A stretch of DNA of 64,000 nucleotides from Rubrobacter_A sp965214435 (GTDB lineage: Bacteria > Actinomycetota > Rubrobacteria > Rubrobacterales > Rubrobacteraceae), in assembly GCA_965214435.1 (NCBI GenBank), contig OZ243960.1, forward strand, positions 2,914,001 through 2,978,000. Direction: 5' to 3'. Within the stretch, counting starts at the first letter, position 1. Every line of letters starts with the position of its first letter. A program made the position numbers and the translations under genes. The notes under the pieces are model-generated. The model was not told where the DNA came from. It saw only the letters and a list, made by a program, of their open reading frames with translations, and did not search any database. Below, piece after piece: positions 26,236-34,918 of this stretch.

Positions 26236-27861
26236 CTAGCTGCTCTCCCCGGAACCATTTTCAGAACTGCTGTCTCCGGAGCCGTCCTCGGAGTCCTCCT
26301 CGACGCTAGCGGAGAGGTTCAGGTCGAGGCCCGTGTCCTGCGGCTCGTAGCTCTTGCTGAACTCCTGGATGGCGTTTTTGAGTTCCTCGGAGGTCTCGTC
26401 CGGAAGCTTCTGCTCGTCCCGGATGGTCTCCAGGATGTCACCGTGCCGGTCCTTTATGTAGTCGCGCATTTGGGTCTCGAAGTCCGGGATGTTTTCCGGC
26501 TCGACTTCGTCCATAAGGCCGTTGTTGACGGCGAAGAGGGCTACGACCTGCTCCTCGACCGGCAGCGGCTGCAATTCGCCCTGGCGCAGGACCGCCAGCG
26601 TCCGCTCGCCGCGGGCCAGGGTCCGCTGGGTCGCCTCGTCAAGGTCACTGCCGAACTGGGCGAAGCTTTGTAGCTCTCGGTACTGGGAAAGGTCGATTCG
26701 CAGGGTCCCGGCGACGTTCTTCATGGCTTTTATCTGAGCCGAGCCGCCGACGCGCGAGACCGAGTTACCGACGTCGATAGCCGGGCGCTGGTCCGAGTTA
26801 AACAGGTCGGCGTCCAGGAAGATCTGGCCGTCCGTGATCGAGATGACGTTGGTCGGGATGTACGAAGATATGTCCCCGGCCTTGGTCTCGATGACCGGCA
26901 GCGCCGTGAGCGACCCGCCGCCGTACGCGTCCGAGAGCTTCGCCGCCCGCTCCAGAAGGCGCGAGTGCAGGTAGAAGACGTCCCCCGGATACGCCTCGCG
27001 GCCCGGCGGACGCCGGAGCAGCAGCATCATCTGGCGGTAGGCCACGGCGTGCTTGGAGAGGTCGTCGTAGATCACGAGCGCATCCTCGCCGTTAAACATG
27101 AAGTACTCACCCAGGGCGCAACCGGCGTAGGGCGCGAGGTACTGCATCGTCGCCGACTGCCCCGCCGAGGCGTTGACGATGGTCGTGTACTCCATCGCGC
27201 CCCGCTCCTCCAGCTCGCGCACCACGCCCGCTATCGAGGAGTCTTTCTGGCCGATAGCGACGTAGACACACTTTATGTCCTGGTCGCGCTGGTTGAGGAT
27301 AGTGTCTATCGCGATAGCGGTCTTGCCGGTCTTGCGGTCGCCGATAATAAGCTCGCGCTGGCCGCGGCCGATGGGAACCATCGCGTCGATGGCCTTGATG
27401 CCGGTCTGCACCGGCTGACTCACGGGCTGGCGGCGGATAATACCCGGAGCCTGAAACTCGACATCGCGCTGCTCTTCGTACTCGATCTCGCCCTTGCCGT
27501 CCATCGGGACACCGAGCGGGTTTACGACCCGGCCGAGAACGCCCGGGCCTGCTGGCAGACTTGCCAGACGCTCCGTGCGGCGGACGGTGCTCCCCTCCTG
27601 GATGTGGGTGTCGTCGCCCGCGACGATGACCCCGACGTTGTCCTCTTCGAGGTTGAGCGCGAGGCCGAGCACTCTGTTGCCCTGGGTGTCCTCGAACTCG
27701 ACCATCTCCTGGTACATAACGTTCGAGAGCCCGTGGACCCGCGCGATACCGTCCCCGACCTCCAGAACCTGGCCGACCTCCTCGGTGCGGACCCGGTTCT
27801 CGTAGTCCGAAATAGCGCCTTTTAGGATGGAGGAGATCTCCTCCGGCCTCAACCTACCCAT
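26236..27861 (-). CDS. atpA: ATP synthase alpha subunit
   Basis: Non-catalytic nucleotide-binding subunit of F1. The P-loop GDRKTGKTAIAID and the signature region (PAIDVGNSVSRVGGSAQ) are clear. The 541-residue protein ends in an acidic Ser/Gly/Glu tail of about 25 residues not needed by the core fold. The start overlaps the end of atpH by 8 bases (ATGGGTAG), the same overlap geometry as at upp/glyA. Confidence 0.97.
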   Translation of the reverse strand: MGRLRPEEISSILKGAISDYENRVRTEEVGQVLEVGDGIARVHGLSNVMYQEMVEFEDTQGNRVLGLALNLEEDNVGVIVAGDDTHIQEGSTVRRTERLASLPAGPGVLGRVVNPLGVPMDGKGEIEYEEQRDVEFQAPGIIRRQPVSQPVQTGIKAIDAMVPIGRGQRELIIGDRKTGKTAIAIDTILNQRDQDIKCVYVAIGQKDSSIAGVVRELEERGAMEYTTIVNASAGQSATMQYLAPYAGCALGEYFMFNGEDALVIYDDLSKHAVAYRQMMLLLRRPPGREAYPGDVFYLHSRLLERAAKLSDAYGGGSLTALPVIETKAGDISSYIPTNVISITDGQIFLDADLFNSDQRPAIDVGNSVSRVGGSAQIKAMKNVAGTLRIDLSQYRELQSFAQFGSDLDEATQRTLARGERTLAVLRQGELQPLPVEEQVVALFAVNNGLMDEVEPENIPDFETQMRDYIKDRHGDILETIRDEQKLPDETSEELKNAIQEFSKSYEPQDTGLDLNLSASVEEDSEDGSGDSSSENGSGESS

Positions 27862-28402
27862 TGTTAGATACGCTCCTCTCGAGCATCGCGTCCCGCAGCC
27901 GGTCCATCTGCCCCCGGACGCTGCTGTTCACTAAATTCCCATCGAACCTGAAAATGGCGCCACCCAGTATGTCCGGGTCGACGCTGTCGTGCAAAATCAC
28001 TTCCCTACCGCTCAATATCTTCTCTAGCCGCTCCCGGACCCTTTCTAGCGTGGAGCCGTCCAACTCGACCGCCGTTACCAGCTCTACCTCAACCCGGCCG
28101 AGGTGCTCCTCGACAAGGTCCGAGTAGTAGCGGACCACGTTGTCCAGCACCTCCGCCCGGTCATTATCTAGCAGCACTTTTAGAAAGTTCCTCGCCGAGA
28201 GATGCCACCCCTCGGTAAGACCGTCCATCGCCCGCCGCTTCTGGATTTCGGGGATGTGCTCGCTGTAGAAGAACAACCTTAGCTCTTCGTTCTCTTCCAC
28301 GGACGCTGCGAAGTCTTCCAGCTCTTCCCGGACCTCTTCAAGCTCCCCGCGGTCGCGGGCGGCCCCGAAAAGCGCCTCGGCGTAGGTGGATGCCGCGCTC
28401 AA
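27854..28402 (-). CDS. atpH: ATP synthase delta subunit
   Basis: Peripheral-stalk subunit joining F1 to the b-subunit stalk. The 182-residue product matches the OSCP/delta family: N-terminal YAEALFGAARDRGELEEVREEL and C-terminal EVILHDSVDPDILGGAIFRFDGNLVNSSVRGQMDRL (seen in pieces). It is a stand-alone delta, not the b-delta fusion of mycobacteria. It follows atpF by 6 bases. Confidence 0.94.
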   Translation of the reverse strand: MSAASTYAEALFGAARDRGELEEVREELEDFAASVEENEELRLFFYSEHIPEIQKRRAMDGLTEGWHLSARNFLKVLLDNDRAEVLDNVVRYYSDLVEEHLGRVEVELVTAVELDGSTLERVRERLEKILSGREVILHDSVDPDILGGAIFRFDGNLVNSSVRGQMDRLRDAMLERSVSNNG

Positions 28403-28408
28403 CCGCTA

Positions 28409-28957
28409 CTACCTCCCGTCCTTGGAAGCGGAGGCTCCGGAACCGGCGGTGACCTGGGAGTCGAGGTCGTCGAGGGCATCCTGGATAAGGCGCTCGTGCT
28501 CGTCGCGGTCCAGCGAGCGGCTGACGACCTGCTCGGAGGCCTGCATAACCATGTCCGCGACTTCCCGGCGCACCCCGCGTAGGGCGGAGTCCCGCTCGCG
28601 CTCTATCTCTAGGCGAGCCTGCTCGATGATCCGGTTGGTCTCCTCCCGAGCTTCAGTCTTGGCCCGCTCGATCTGGGCTTCAGCTTGCTTGCGGGACTCC
28701 TCGACAATCCGCCGTCCCTCACCGCGGGCCTCCTCGATCTGCCGTCGGTACTCGGTCAGAAGCTCTTGTGCCTCGCTGCGCGTCTTCTGAGCCTCATCTA
28801 TCGCCTGCTCGATCTCCGACTGGCGCTGCTGGATGCGGTCCCGGATCGGCGGGTACACATACCGGTACAGCAGAAACAGCAGGATCGCGAAGGTTACAAC
28901 TTCCCAGAAAACAAGGCTCGTGTTGAACAGGTCGAATATTCCTGATTCACCGCCCAT
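28409..28957 (-). CDS. atpF: ATP synthase b subunit
   Basis: Membrane-anchored peripheral stalk. One hydrophobic segment (about residues 10-35, SLVFWEVVTFAILLFLLYRYV) is followed by a long charged coiled coil (residues 36-150, repeated QRQSEIEQAIDEAQKTRSEA-type heptads) and the conserved DMVMQASEQVVSRSLD near the C-terminus. Only one b gene is present in the operon. Confidence 0.95.
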   Translation of the reverse strand: MGGESGIFDLFNTSLVFWEVVTFAILLFLLYRYVYPPIRDRIQQRQSEIEQAIDEAQKTRSEAQELLTEYRRQIEEARGEGRRIVEESRKQAEAQIERAKTEAREETNRIIEQARLEIERERDSALRGVRREVADMVMQASEQVVSRSLDRDEHERLIQDALDDLDSQVTAGSGASASKDGR

Positions 28958-28995
28958 ATCCCCTCCTCTCTCGTCCTACCATCCGCTCCTCTATC

Positions 28996-29265
28996 CTAGA
29001 GGACGAAGGCAAAGAGTATGGCGAAGACCAGCGCGTACAGGGCGAATGCCTCTACGAGCCCAATGCCGAGGAACATCAGCGTCCGCGTCTGCTCAAAAGC
29101 CTCCGGCTGGCGGTGGATGCTAGAGATGGTCTGGGCGATTAGATACCCCATCCCGAGTCCCGGACCGATAACCCCCACACCGGCAGCAATGCCGGCCGCG
29201 AGGAACTTCAGTCCCTCAGAATTTCCTTGTAACAATGCTACCTGCAGTAGCGTCAACATTTCCAC
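28996..29265 (-). CDS. atpE: ATP synthase c subunit
   Basis: Proteolipid of the rotor ring. It has two hydrophobic helices with a polar loop (SIHRQPEAFEQTRTL). The ion-binding glutamate is in GIGLVEAFALYALVF, without the extra glutamine in helix 1 expected for sodium binding, so a proton-type ring is inferred. It has 89 residues including about 15 N-terminal residues before helix 1. Confidence 0.95.
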   Translation of the reverse strand: MEMLTLLQVALLQGNSEGLKFLAAGIAAGVGVIGPGLGMGYLIAQTISSIHRQPEAFEQTRTLMFLGIGLVEAFALYALVFAILFAFVL

Positions 29266-29304
29266 GTGTTTCTCCTCTCTGTTTTTCTTACCTTACCTGT
29301 AGAC

Positions 29305-30096
29305 CTAGTGAGCCTCACCGGCGAACATCGCCTGCTCGATATACACCTGCGTGAGTATAGCGAAAATGTACGCCTGGATTACCGAAACAAAGATCTCAAA
29401 TCCGTATATAGCCAGGGCCATGGGTACCGAAACGACCGCCACAAAAGACCCGAAGGTCAGTATGAGGCTCAGGAACACGAATATGAGTAGGTGCCCGGCC
29501 AGCATGTTGGCGTAGAGCCGCAGGCCTAGCGTGAGCGGTTTGGTGAACTCCTGTAGAAATTCGAGGGACCAGATGACCGGGACCATGACGACCGGCATCC
29601 CGGGTGGCGCGAAGCTCTTCATATACCGTCCGCCCCCGTTGCGACGGACACCTTGATACTGGGTTATGAAGAACGTGAGGAGGGCCAGCGTAAGGGTAAA
29701 CGAGATGCTGCTGGTAACCGGGAAGCCGTTGGGTATCAGGCCTGTAAGGTTTAACGTCAGGATAAACACGAAGAGCGTGAGGGTGTAAGGGAACCACTTC
29801 TTGCCCTCTTCGCCCTGCTGGCCGCCGATGTGGTTACGCCCGAAACCGTAGATCTCCTCCACGATCACCTGGTAAGCCCCGGGCCGGTCCCGGAGGAGCC
29901 GGCTCCCGATGAACATTATGAGGAACGTAATCGCCGCACCGATAAACAGAAACCACACGGACTTGGTAATGGATATGTCTATCGGTCCGATGTGTATCGG
30001 GACTACCCAGCTATCGCTGGCCGCCTGCCAGGTGTGCAAGATTTTCTTTTGTACCTCGTCCTGGCTTAGTTGTAGTAACGCCAGCGAACCGTTCAA
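29305..30096 (-). CDS. atpB: ATP synthase a subunit
   Basis: Membrane stator subunit forming the proton half-channels. The 263-residue protein has about six helices. The essential arginine is in FTKPLTLGLRLYANMLAGHL, and the later helix has FVSVIQAYIFAILTQVYIEQA with the conserved glutamine and glutamate. It overlaps atpI by 4 bases. Confidence 0.96.
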   Translation of the reverse strand: MNGSLALLQLSQDEVQKKILHTWQAASDSWVVPIHIGPIDISITKSVWFLFIGAAITFLIMFIGSRLLRDRPGAYQVIVEEIYGFGRNHIGGQQGEEGKKWFPYTLTLFVFILTLNLTGLIPNGFPVTSSISFTLTLALLTFFITQYQGVRRNGGGRYMKSFAPPGMPVVMVPVIWSLEFLQEFTKPLTLGLRLYANMLAGHLLIFVFLSLILTFGSFVAVVSVPMALAIYGFEIFVSVIQAYIFAILTQVYIEQAMFAGEAH

Positions 30097-30530
30097 ATCT
30101 CTGCCCTCCGTCCTATTGTTCTATTCGTATCCTCGATGTCAGCCCCGATGTTCGGGACGCTGAGGGCACTGGCCGCCAGCGGTAACAACACCACATTCTC
30201 CACCAGATAAACCAACGCAAAGCCTCCGAGCATGGCGACCGCCGGCCACGACCCGAGGTACGCCGGTACCCCGAGGGCTCCGGCAGCGAAAGCATACCGC
30301 GCCCCGAACGAAGCTACTCCGAGCATCATGCTCCCCATCGAAGAGGGTTTCGTTATAAGAGATACCGTAACCGCTGTGGACAGGGAACTCACGATACCCA
30401 CGAGGGCACCATAACCGAAGGCCCCGGCCGTAGACGCACCGAAGAACAACCATATTATAACCGCGCCTAACGTCGCCATTGCCGCCACCCAGGCTGCATA
30501 GCGCCAGGCCAGAAGCCAGTGAGGACTCAC
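30093..30530 (-). CDS. atpI: ATP synthase subunit I-like membrane protein
   Basis: Small hydrophobic protein of 145 residues with four predicted helices, in the position of AtpI, which assists assembly of the c ring. I start it at the GTG (30528-30530), which forms a GTGA overlap with the stop of the preceding small gene. An open frame continues 100 codons further upstream but antisense to nothing and out of frame with that gene, so it is a shadow. Sequence conservation in this family is weak, so the name rests on topology and position. Confidence 0.8.
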   Translation of the reverse strand: MSPHWLLAWRYAAWVAAMATLGAVIIWLFFGASTAGAFGYGALVGIVSSLSTAVTVSLITKPSSMGSMMLGVASFGARYAFAAGALGVPAYLGSWPAVAMLGGFALVYLVENVVLLPLAASALSVPNIGADIEDTNRTIGRRAEI

Positions 30531-30757
30531 CTGTTCTCCAACCTCTTGAGGATCAAGTACAAGTAGTATAAACCGCCGGCAAAGCCGACGAATATCCCGA
30601 GTATTAGAAATAAAGGTAAGGTCCCGAAAAGCTGGTCCAAAAAGAATCCGATTACCGCGGACCCCGCGGTAACCAGCAGGAACATGAAACCGACGCCGAT
30701 ATAACGGCCATAGTTGGCGGAACCTCCACCGTTCTTCCGGGAGTTGTTGTTTGTCAT
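30527..30757 (-). CDS. AtpZ/AtpI-family small membrane protein
   Basis: First gene of the atp operon; 76 residues with two hydrophobic helices (about 18-42 and 46-68), a family that includes AtpZ of Bacillus, proposed to pair with AtpI in Mg2+ or c-ring assembly functions. The pattern GVGFMFLLVTAGSAVIGFFLD ... LFLILGIFVGFAGGLYYLY is typical. The promoter's expected start site coincides with its ATG, so the mRNA is probably leaderless. Confidence 0.85.
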   Translation of the reverse strand: MTNNNSRKNGGGSANYGRYIGVGFMFLLVTAGSAVIGFFLDQLFGTLPLFLILGIFVGFAGGLYYLYLILKRLENR

Positions 30758-30764
30758 TAACCGG

Positions 30765-30793
30765 ACTATACCTTACCGGTAATAACGTTGCAA
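30765..30793 (-). promoter_or_regulatory. Sigma-70 promoter of the atp operon, probably leaderless
   Basis: On the minus strand TTGCAA (30788-30793) and TATAGT (30765-30770) are 17 bases apart. Only seven bases (CCGGTTA) separate the -10 from the ATG at 30755-30757, so transcription should start at or next to the A of the start codon. No Shine-Dalgarno can fit. It would drive atpZ to atpC and murA. Confidence 0.7.
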
Positions 30794-30875
30794 AGAGTTT
30801 CAATCTCCGTTTCACACTCCCTAACCGCTTCAATCCTGTTCTCTCGAACGCCGGTGAGATAAGGGAATTTCTCCG

Positions 30876-31742
30876 CTATCCGGTTTGCCGGGAGACCAGG
30901 AAATCCCGGATAGAGCCGGATAGCTTCTCCGGCTGGTCCTCGGGGACAAAAGTGCGGGAGCCGGAGATGGTTTCCAGGACGGCGTCGGGGAAGTCTCTCT
31001 GGAGACGGCGGGCCAGGCGGGAGGAGAAAAAGATGTCGTCCTCTCCCCACGCGATAAGGACGGGTCCGCGGAAACTCCCGAAGCTTCGGGAGGCGTCCAG
31101 CGTGTAGCGGTTGGAGATGCCGGCCAGAAACTTCGACAGGTCCCGGCGGACCTCCGGGTTCTGGAGCAGGGGCGCGAAGTACGTGTCGAGCACCGCGGTC
31201 TCCATGCGGCGGGCGGCGACGGTCTGTAACAGCGCGCGTTGGGCGAAACGAGCCCGGAGCGTCCAGGAGAGCACGTCCACAAAACGTCGGCCGAAAAAGC
31301 GCGCGCCGTACTGGAGGGGCTTGAGGAGTGCCGGTAAGAAAGCTTCGTAGGCGTCGCAATTGTTCAGTACGAGGCGTGAGATGCTTCCCAGATGTCGGGA
31401 GAGCAGGATCTGGCATATGGCCCCGCCGGTGTCGTTGCCGACGAGCGTGACGTCTTGCAGGTCCAGAGCGTCCAGAAAGCCGGCTACTATCCGAGCCATC
31501 CCTGGCGGACTCAGGTCCGCGTCCGGACTCATCGGCACCGAGTGACCGCCGAGCGGCAAGTCGGGGACTATACATCGGTAGTCCCGGGCGAGGTGCGGTA
31601 CTACTTCCCGCCAGAGCACGCCGTTCGCCAGGATACCGTGGACGAACACCAAGACCGGGCCGGTCCCCTGCTCCCGGTAACGGATTACACCCCCTTCCAG
31701 CCGCACTTCCTTTACTTCACCAAACGTTCTACTAACGTCCAT
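30876..31742 (-). CDS. Alpha/beta hydrolase with Asp nucleophile and no catalytic His
   Basis: Alpha/beta-hydrolase fold protein of 288 residues. The oxyanion region FVHGILAN (33-40) and the elbow LVGNDTGGAI (100-109) are clear, with aspartate 104 as nucleophile as in haloalkane dehalogenases and epoxide hydrolases. The late acid-motif region AWGEDDIFF is kept. The usual HFVPED-type motif before the last helix reads RTFVPEDQPE, with Thr264 where histidine is expected, so turnover by the classical mechanism is doubtful. Start ATG at 31742 has GGAGGG 5 bases upstream. Substrate unknown. Confidence 0.85.
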   Translation of the reverse strand: MDVSRTFGEVKEVRLEGGVIRYREQGTGPVLVFVHGILANGVLWREVVPHLARDYRCIVPDLPLGGHSVPMSPDADLSPPGMARIVAGFLDALDLQDVTLVGNDTGGAICQILLSRHLGSISRLVLNNCDAYEAFLPALLKPLQYGARFFGRRFVDVLSWTLRARFAQRALLQTVAARRMETAVLDTYFAPLLQNPEVRRDLSKFLAGISNRYTLDASRSFGSFRGPVLIAWGEDDIFFSSRLARRLQRDFPDAVLETISGSRTFVPEDQPEKLSGSIRDFLVSRQTG

Positions 31743-31771
31743 AGCACCCTCCTTCCGGGTTCGTGTGCGCT

Positions 31772-32206
31772 TCATGCTCCACCCGTCTCTCCGAAGCCGA
31801 GCAATAGAGTCAGTTGGATAAGTCCCAGCAATGCTGCCGCGTAGATGATCGACCGCGAAAACAGCGAGCGGAACTCGTAGCGTTCGTGGTTCTCCAGCAG
31901 CTTGTGCAGCCCGGCATGTACGACGAGAAAGACCCCTAAAACGGTTCGGTACCAGAACTCGACGGTCTCCGACGGGTAGTTAGTAAGCCAGAACATAAGC
32001 ATTAGCACCGGCACGTGCAGGACTGTAAATAGCTTAAAGCCAGCTTCATCTTTTAGCTCTTTGAGAACCGGCAGCAGCCTCCACTCGTGGCGCTCGACCG
32101 CGTCGATCTCATGGGTGATCAGGAACGCTAGCGCCGCGTAGAAGGTGAAGTCAGCGAGTATATGCAAGGCGGTCCTTTCTCGTAGTTGCAACCGTGCCTC
32201 CACCAT
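31772..32206 (-). CDS. Four-helix membrane protein with HEIDAVERHEWR motif (DUF6713-like)
   Basis: Integral membrane protein of about 140 residues with four predicted helices. A conserved-looking polar motif HEIDAVERHEWR follows helix 1, and histidines recur in helices 2 and 3 (LHVPVLMLMFW, VVHAGLHKLLENHERYEF). The HEIDA...HEWR pattern resembles the small family DUF6713, of unknown function. The start is uncertain: ATG at 32206, or a TTG five codons later that has GGAGG in good position. It precedes the alpha/beta hydrolase by 29 bases and may share its transcript. Confidence 0.65.
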   Translation of the reverse strand: MVEARLQLRERTALHILADFTFYAALAFLITHEIDAVERHEWRLLPVLKELKDEAGFKLFTVLHVPVLMLMFWLTNYPSETVEFWYRTVLGVFLVVHAGLHKLLENHERYEFRSLFSRSIIYAAALLGLIQLTLLLGFGETGGA

Positions 32207-32267
32207 AGGCTCAGGTTACTGCCACGGCCACGAAAAACGGTGCCAAGTGGTGCCAGTTTGGAAGAAA

Positions 32268-33683
32268 TTAGTCCTCGGGCGGCTCACTTCGAGTCCGCAA
32301 ATCCCGGGCGATGAGCTTTGCGGCGGTATTCTGCCAGTTATAGAGGGTGCGCTCGGGCACGGCGGTCCGGAACCACTCCAGGGCTTCGCGGGCCACGGGG
32401 TCTTTGGGGTACGTCCTCCTCCGGCTGCTGTAGGGCTTGAGACCGGCTACATAGGGGAAGTACAGGGCGTTGTAGTAGCGCCACTCGTCCGAGGTGCCGA
32501 AGTCAGCGGCCGTGCGGGGTTTGAGCCGGGTTATGCTTTCTGCGAGGACGGTCTTGAGTTCGGCGGCGCGTTCGAGATGGTCGTCACGGGCTTCACGCTC
32601 CACGAGGCGGCGCTGCACCAGTGGAAGGTTGATCAGGGGGCTCGAAGAAAGCCGCGGGAGGTCGCCGAAGTTACTGAGTGTCCGGCGGGTGAGCCGGGCG
32701 AATTCCGCGTCGTCCAGCTCAGACGGGTCGAGCGCCGGGTCCTGGCGCTGCAAAGCCCGGGCGGTCCCCCGCAGCTCCGAGCGGGCCTCCCGCACGCGGG
32801 GCATCCTGCTAAAAGCCAGCCGGTCGAGCACGGATGCCAGCCGGTCTGAGAGAGTCGAGGCGGCGACGGCGGTCCCGACCACCGTGAGGAGCAGCACTAG
32901 CGTGGGCCAGGTGATCCCGGTCGAAAAGCTGATCATCAGCGCTACCTGACCACCGAAGACGAGTGCGGCGAGCAGGGCGACGTCGAGCGAACGGACCATG
33001 TCCGGCATCAACGCCTCACCCCCTTCAAAAGCATCGAAGTAGGAGATCGCCAACCCCAGCGAGACCACATCTACCCCCATCGCGACTATGGTCCACGACC
33101 TCGGCAGAAGGCCGGAGGGGAAAAGTATCAGGACCGTACTGAGCGCGAAAAACAGTGTGAATACCGCCAGCACACCGGTGACCGGCGTATAGCTCGCTGC
33201 CCGGCGTCTCCGCAAACTCCGCCAGACCAAGTAACCGAGCGCCAGCATGGGTGCCAGCACAGCAATCCCAAACGTGGTGGGTAACGCGCCGCCGGACACC
33301 TTTCCGGCCGGAGAGACTATCAGACCCGTACCGAAGCTTACTGCCAGGATGAGCACCATCACCGCCGGCGCGGCGACGTTCCAGATCCGGGCTAGCCGGG
33401 TCCGGTACGAGGTCTCTTCCGGTAGTAACCAGACCAGCGTCCCGGTCCACAGCAGCGCGGGGAACAGGAGTAGCGGCCAGCGGGTCTGGACGAATACCGG
33501 CGCGAGGTGCTGCGGCGCGGCGTCTATCAGCAGGTCGCAGGCTACGGCGAGCGCGTAGGCTACCAACCCGAGGCCGGTGAATAGCAGTCGGGGGCTGCGG
33601 GGATCTCGCCCGATCAGGTACAGCCCGAGCCAGAGAGCGATGCCGTAAACGGAGACGAAAGCGGTAATGGTTCCCACGAACAA
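32268..33683 (-). CDS. Unrecognised polytopic membrane protein with cytosolic C-terminal domain
   Basis: Not recognised. Residues 1-290 hold about nine hydrophobic segments; the first seven are spaced like 7TM sensor modules. Residues 290-471 are hydrophilic and mostly helical, with a striking segment EWRYYNALYFPYVAGLKPYS around 400-420 and a C-terminal PERTLYNWQNTAAKLIARDL that could form a helix-turn-helix-like or HTH-mimic unit. No kinase, cyclase or nucleotide-binding motif is visible. The start is uncertain (TTG at 33683 or GTG at 33677, neither with a good ribosome site). A sensory role is only a guess from topology. Confidence 0.7.
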   Translation of the reverse strand: MFVGTITAFVSVYGIALWLGLYLIGRDPRSPRLLFTGLGLVAYALAVACDLLIDAAPQHLAPVFVQTRWPLLLFPALLWTGTLVWLLPEETSYRTRLARIWNVAAPAVMVLILAVSFGTGLIVSPAGKVSGGALPTTFGIAVLAPMLALGYLVWRSLRRRRAASYTPVTGVLAVFTLFFALSTVLILFPSGLLPRSWTIVAMGVDVVSLGLAISYFDAFEGGEALMPDMVRSLDVALLAALVFGGQVALMISFSTGITWPTLVLLLTVVGTAVAASTLSDRLASVLDRLAFSRMPRVREARSELRGTARALQRQDPALDPSELDDAEFARLTRRTLSNFGDLPRLSSSPLINLPLVQRRLVEREARDDHLERAAELKTVLAESITRLKPRTAADFGTSDEWRYYNALYFPYVAGLKPYSSRRRTYPKDPVAREALEWFRTAVPERTLYNWQNTAAKLIARDLRTRSEPPED

Positions 33684-33777
33684 AACGGTATCGCCGCGCC
33701 AGGCTCCCGGCGCAACCGGCCTCCTTCCTCTTGTGCCAGCCCCCTACCGGCTTCCGCCAGCGGGAGACGCGGACCGG

Positions 33778-34296
33778 TCAGCCGCTCGCTTCTCCGGCGG
33801 TGAGCTGGACTATCTTCAGCCCGCCTTCAGCAGCCATCTCGACGGCGAGCGGGTCCGGGTATCCACCGGTGTAGTAGACCTCCTCAATACCGGCGTTCAG
33901 GATCATCTTCATACACAGCAGGCATGGCTGGTGGGTGCAGTAGATGGTTGCCCCCCGGACGGTAACCCCGTGGTAGGCGGCCTGAATAATAGCGTTCTGC
34001 TCGGCGTGCAGCGTGCGCTGGCAACTCTCGCGGCCGTCCACGACCCGGATCAAGCAGCCCACATCGTCGCAGTGCGGCATCCCGGACGGACTGCCGTTGT
34101 ACCCGGTGGTTAAGATACGCCGGTCCCGGACGACCACGGCCCCAACCGCCAGCCGCGGACAGGTGGAGCGGGTCGCGACCTCCGTGGCTATCCGCATGAA
34201 ATACTCGTCCCATGAGGGCCGGGGCGGTTTCTGCGGAGCCGCCGATTGGAACCCCCGGCCGTTCGGCTCTTCGGCGGGGTTTCTAGAGGGTTCCAT
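33778..34296 (-). CDS. Deoxycytidylate (dCMP) deaminase family protein
   Basis: Zinc-dependent deaminase converting dCMP to dUMP for thymidylate synthesis; ComEB-type. Zinc-site motifs are HAEQNAII (catalytic Glu) and PCLLCMKMI, and the substrate region YNGSPSGMPHCDDVGCL is that of dCMP deaminases rather than cytidine deaminases. It has 172 residues, with a 28-residue polar N-terminal extension. It overlaps the end of upp by 14 bases, forming a glyA-upp-dCMP deaminase pyrimidine/one-carbon operon. Confidence 0.93.
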   Translation of the reverse strand: MEPSRNPAEEPNGRGFQSAAPQKPPRPSWDEYFMRIATEVATRSTCPRLAVGAVVVRDRRILTTGYNGSPSGMPHCDDVGCLIRVVDGRESCQRTLHAEQNAIIQAAYHGVTVRGATIYCTHQPCLLCMKMILNAGIEEVYYTGGYPDPLAVEMAAEGGLKIVQLTAGEASG

Positions 34297-34918
34297 ACAG
34301 GCGGTCTCCGGCGTCTCCGAGGCCCGGCACGATAAACGCGTTATCGTCCAGGTCCGGGTCCAGGGCGGCGGTGTAGAAGTCGACCTCCGGATGTTGGGCG
34401 GTGACCCGCTCTACACCCGGCGCCGCGGCGACGGCGTGGATGCAGGAGACCCACTCCGCGCCGTGCTCCTTTAACTTGGTGAGCGTGGCCGATAGGCTGC
34501 CGCCGGTTGCCAGCATCGGGTCCAGCACGATCACGAAGTACTCCCCCAGGTTCCGCGGCAGGTTCACGTAGTACTCGACCGGCTCCGCGGTCTCCTCATC
34601 CCGCTGCAACCCCACGAAACCGACCGTGGCCGTCGGCAGCAGCGCCAGAGCACCGTCTAGCATGCCGAGACCGGCTCGCAAGACCGGTACCAGGCATACC
34701 GGCGCGGAGATCTTCTCTACCTCCGTCTCTTGTAGCGGGGTGCGGATGCGGGCCGTGCGCGTGGGCAGCCGGCTCGCGGCCTCGCCGACCAGGATCATGG
34801 CTAACTCCCGCATGACGCGCCGGAACTCCGGCAACCCGGTCTGCTCGTCGCGGAGCACCGCTATTTTTTGCCGGCTAAGTGGCTGGTTTACGACGTGGAA
34901 GTTCTTCGCCTCAAGCAT
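34283..34918 (-). CDS. upp: Uracil phosphoribosyltransferase
   Basis: Salvages uracil to UMP with PRPP. The PRPP-binding loop VIVLDPMLATGGS and the uracil-binding C-terminal GLGDAGDRLYGTL are diagnostic. I start at the ATG 34918 (211 residues, the family norm); its ATGCTTGA overlaps the glyA stop by 8 bases, which couples translation. The longer open frame upstream lies inside glyA. Confidence 0.95.
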   Translation of the reverse strand: MLEAKNFHVVNQPLSRQKIAVLRDEQTGLPEFRRVMRELAMILVGEAASRLPTRTARIRTPLQETEVEKISAPVCLVPVLRAGLGMLDGALALLPTATVGFVGLQRDEETAEPVEYYVNLPRNLGEYFVIVLDPMLATGGSLSATLTKLKEHGAEWVSCIHAVAAAPGVERVTAQHPEVDFYTAALDPDLDDNAFIVPGLGDAGDRLYGTL

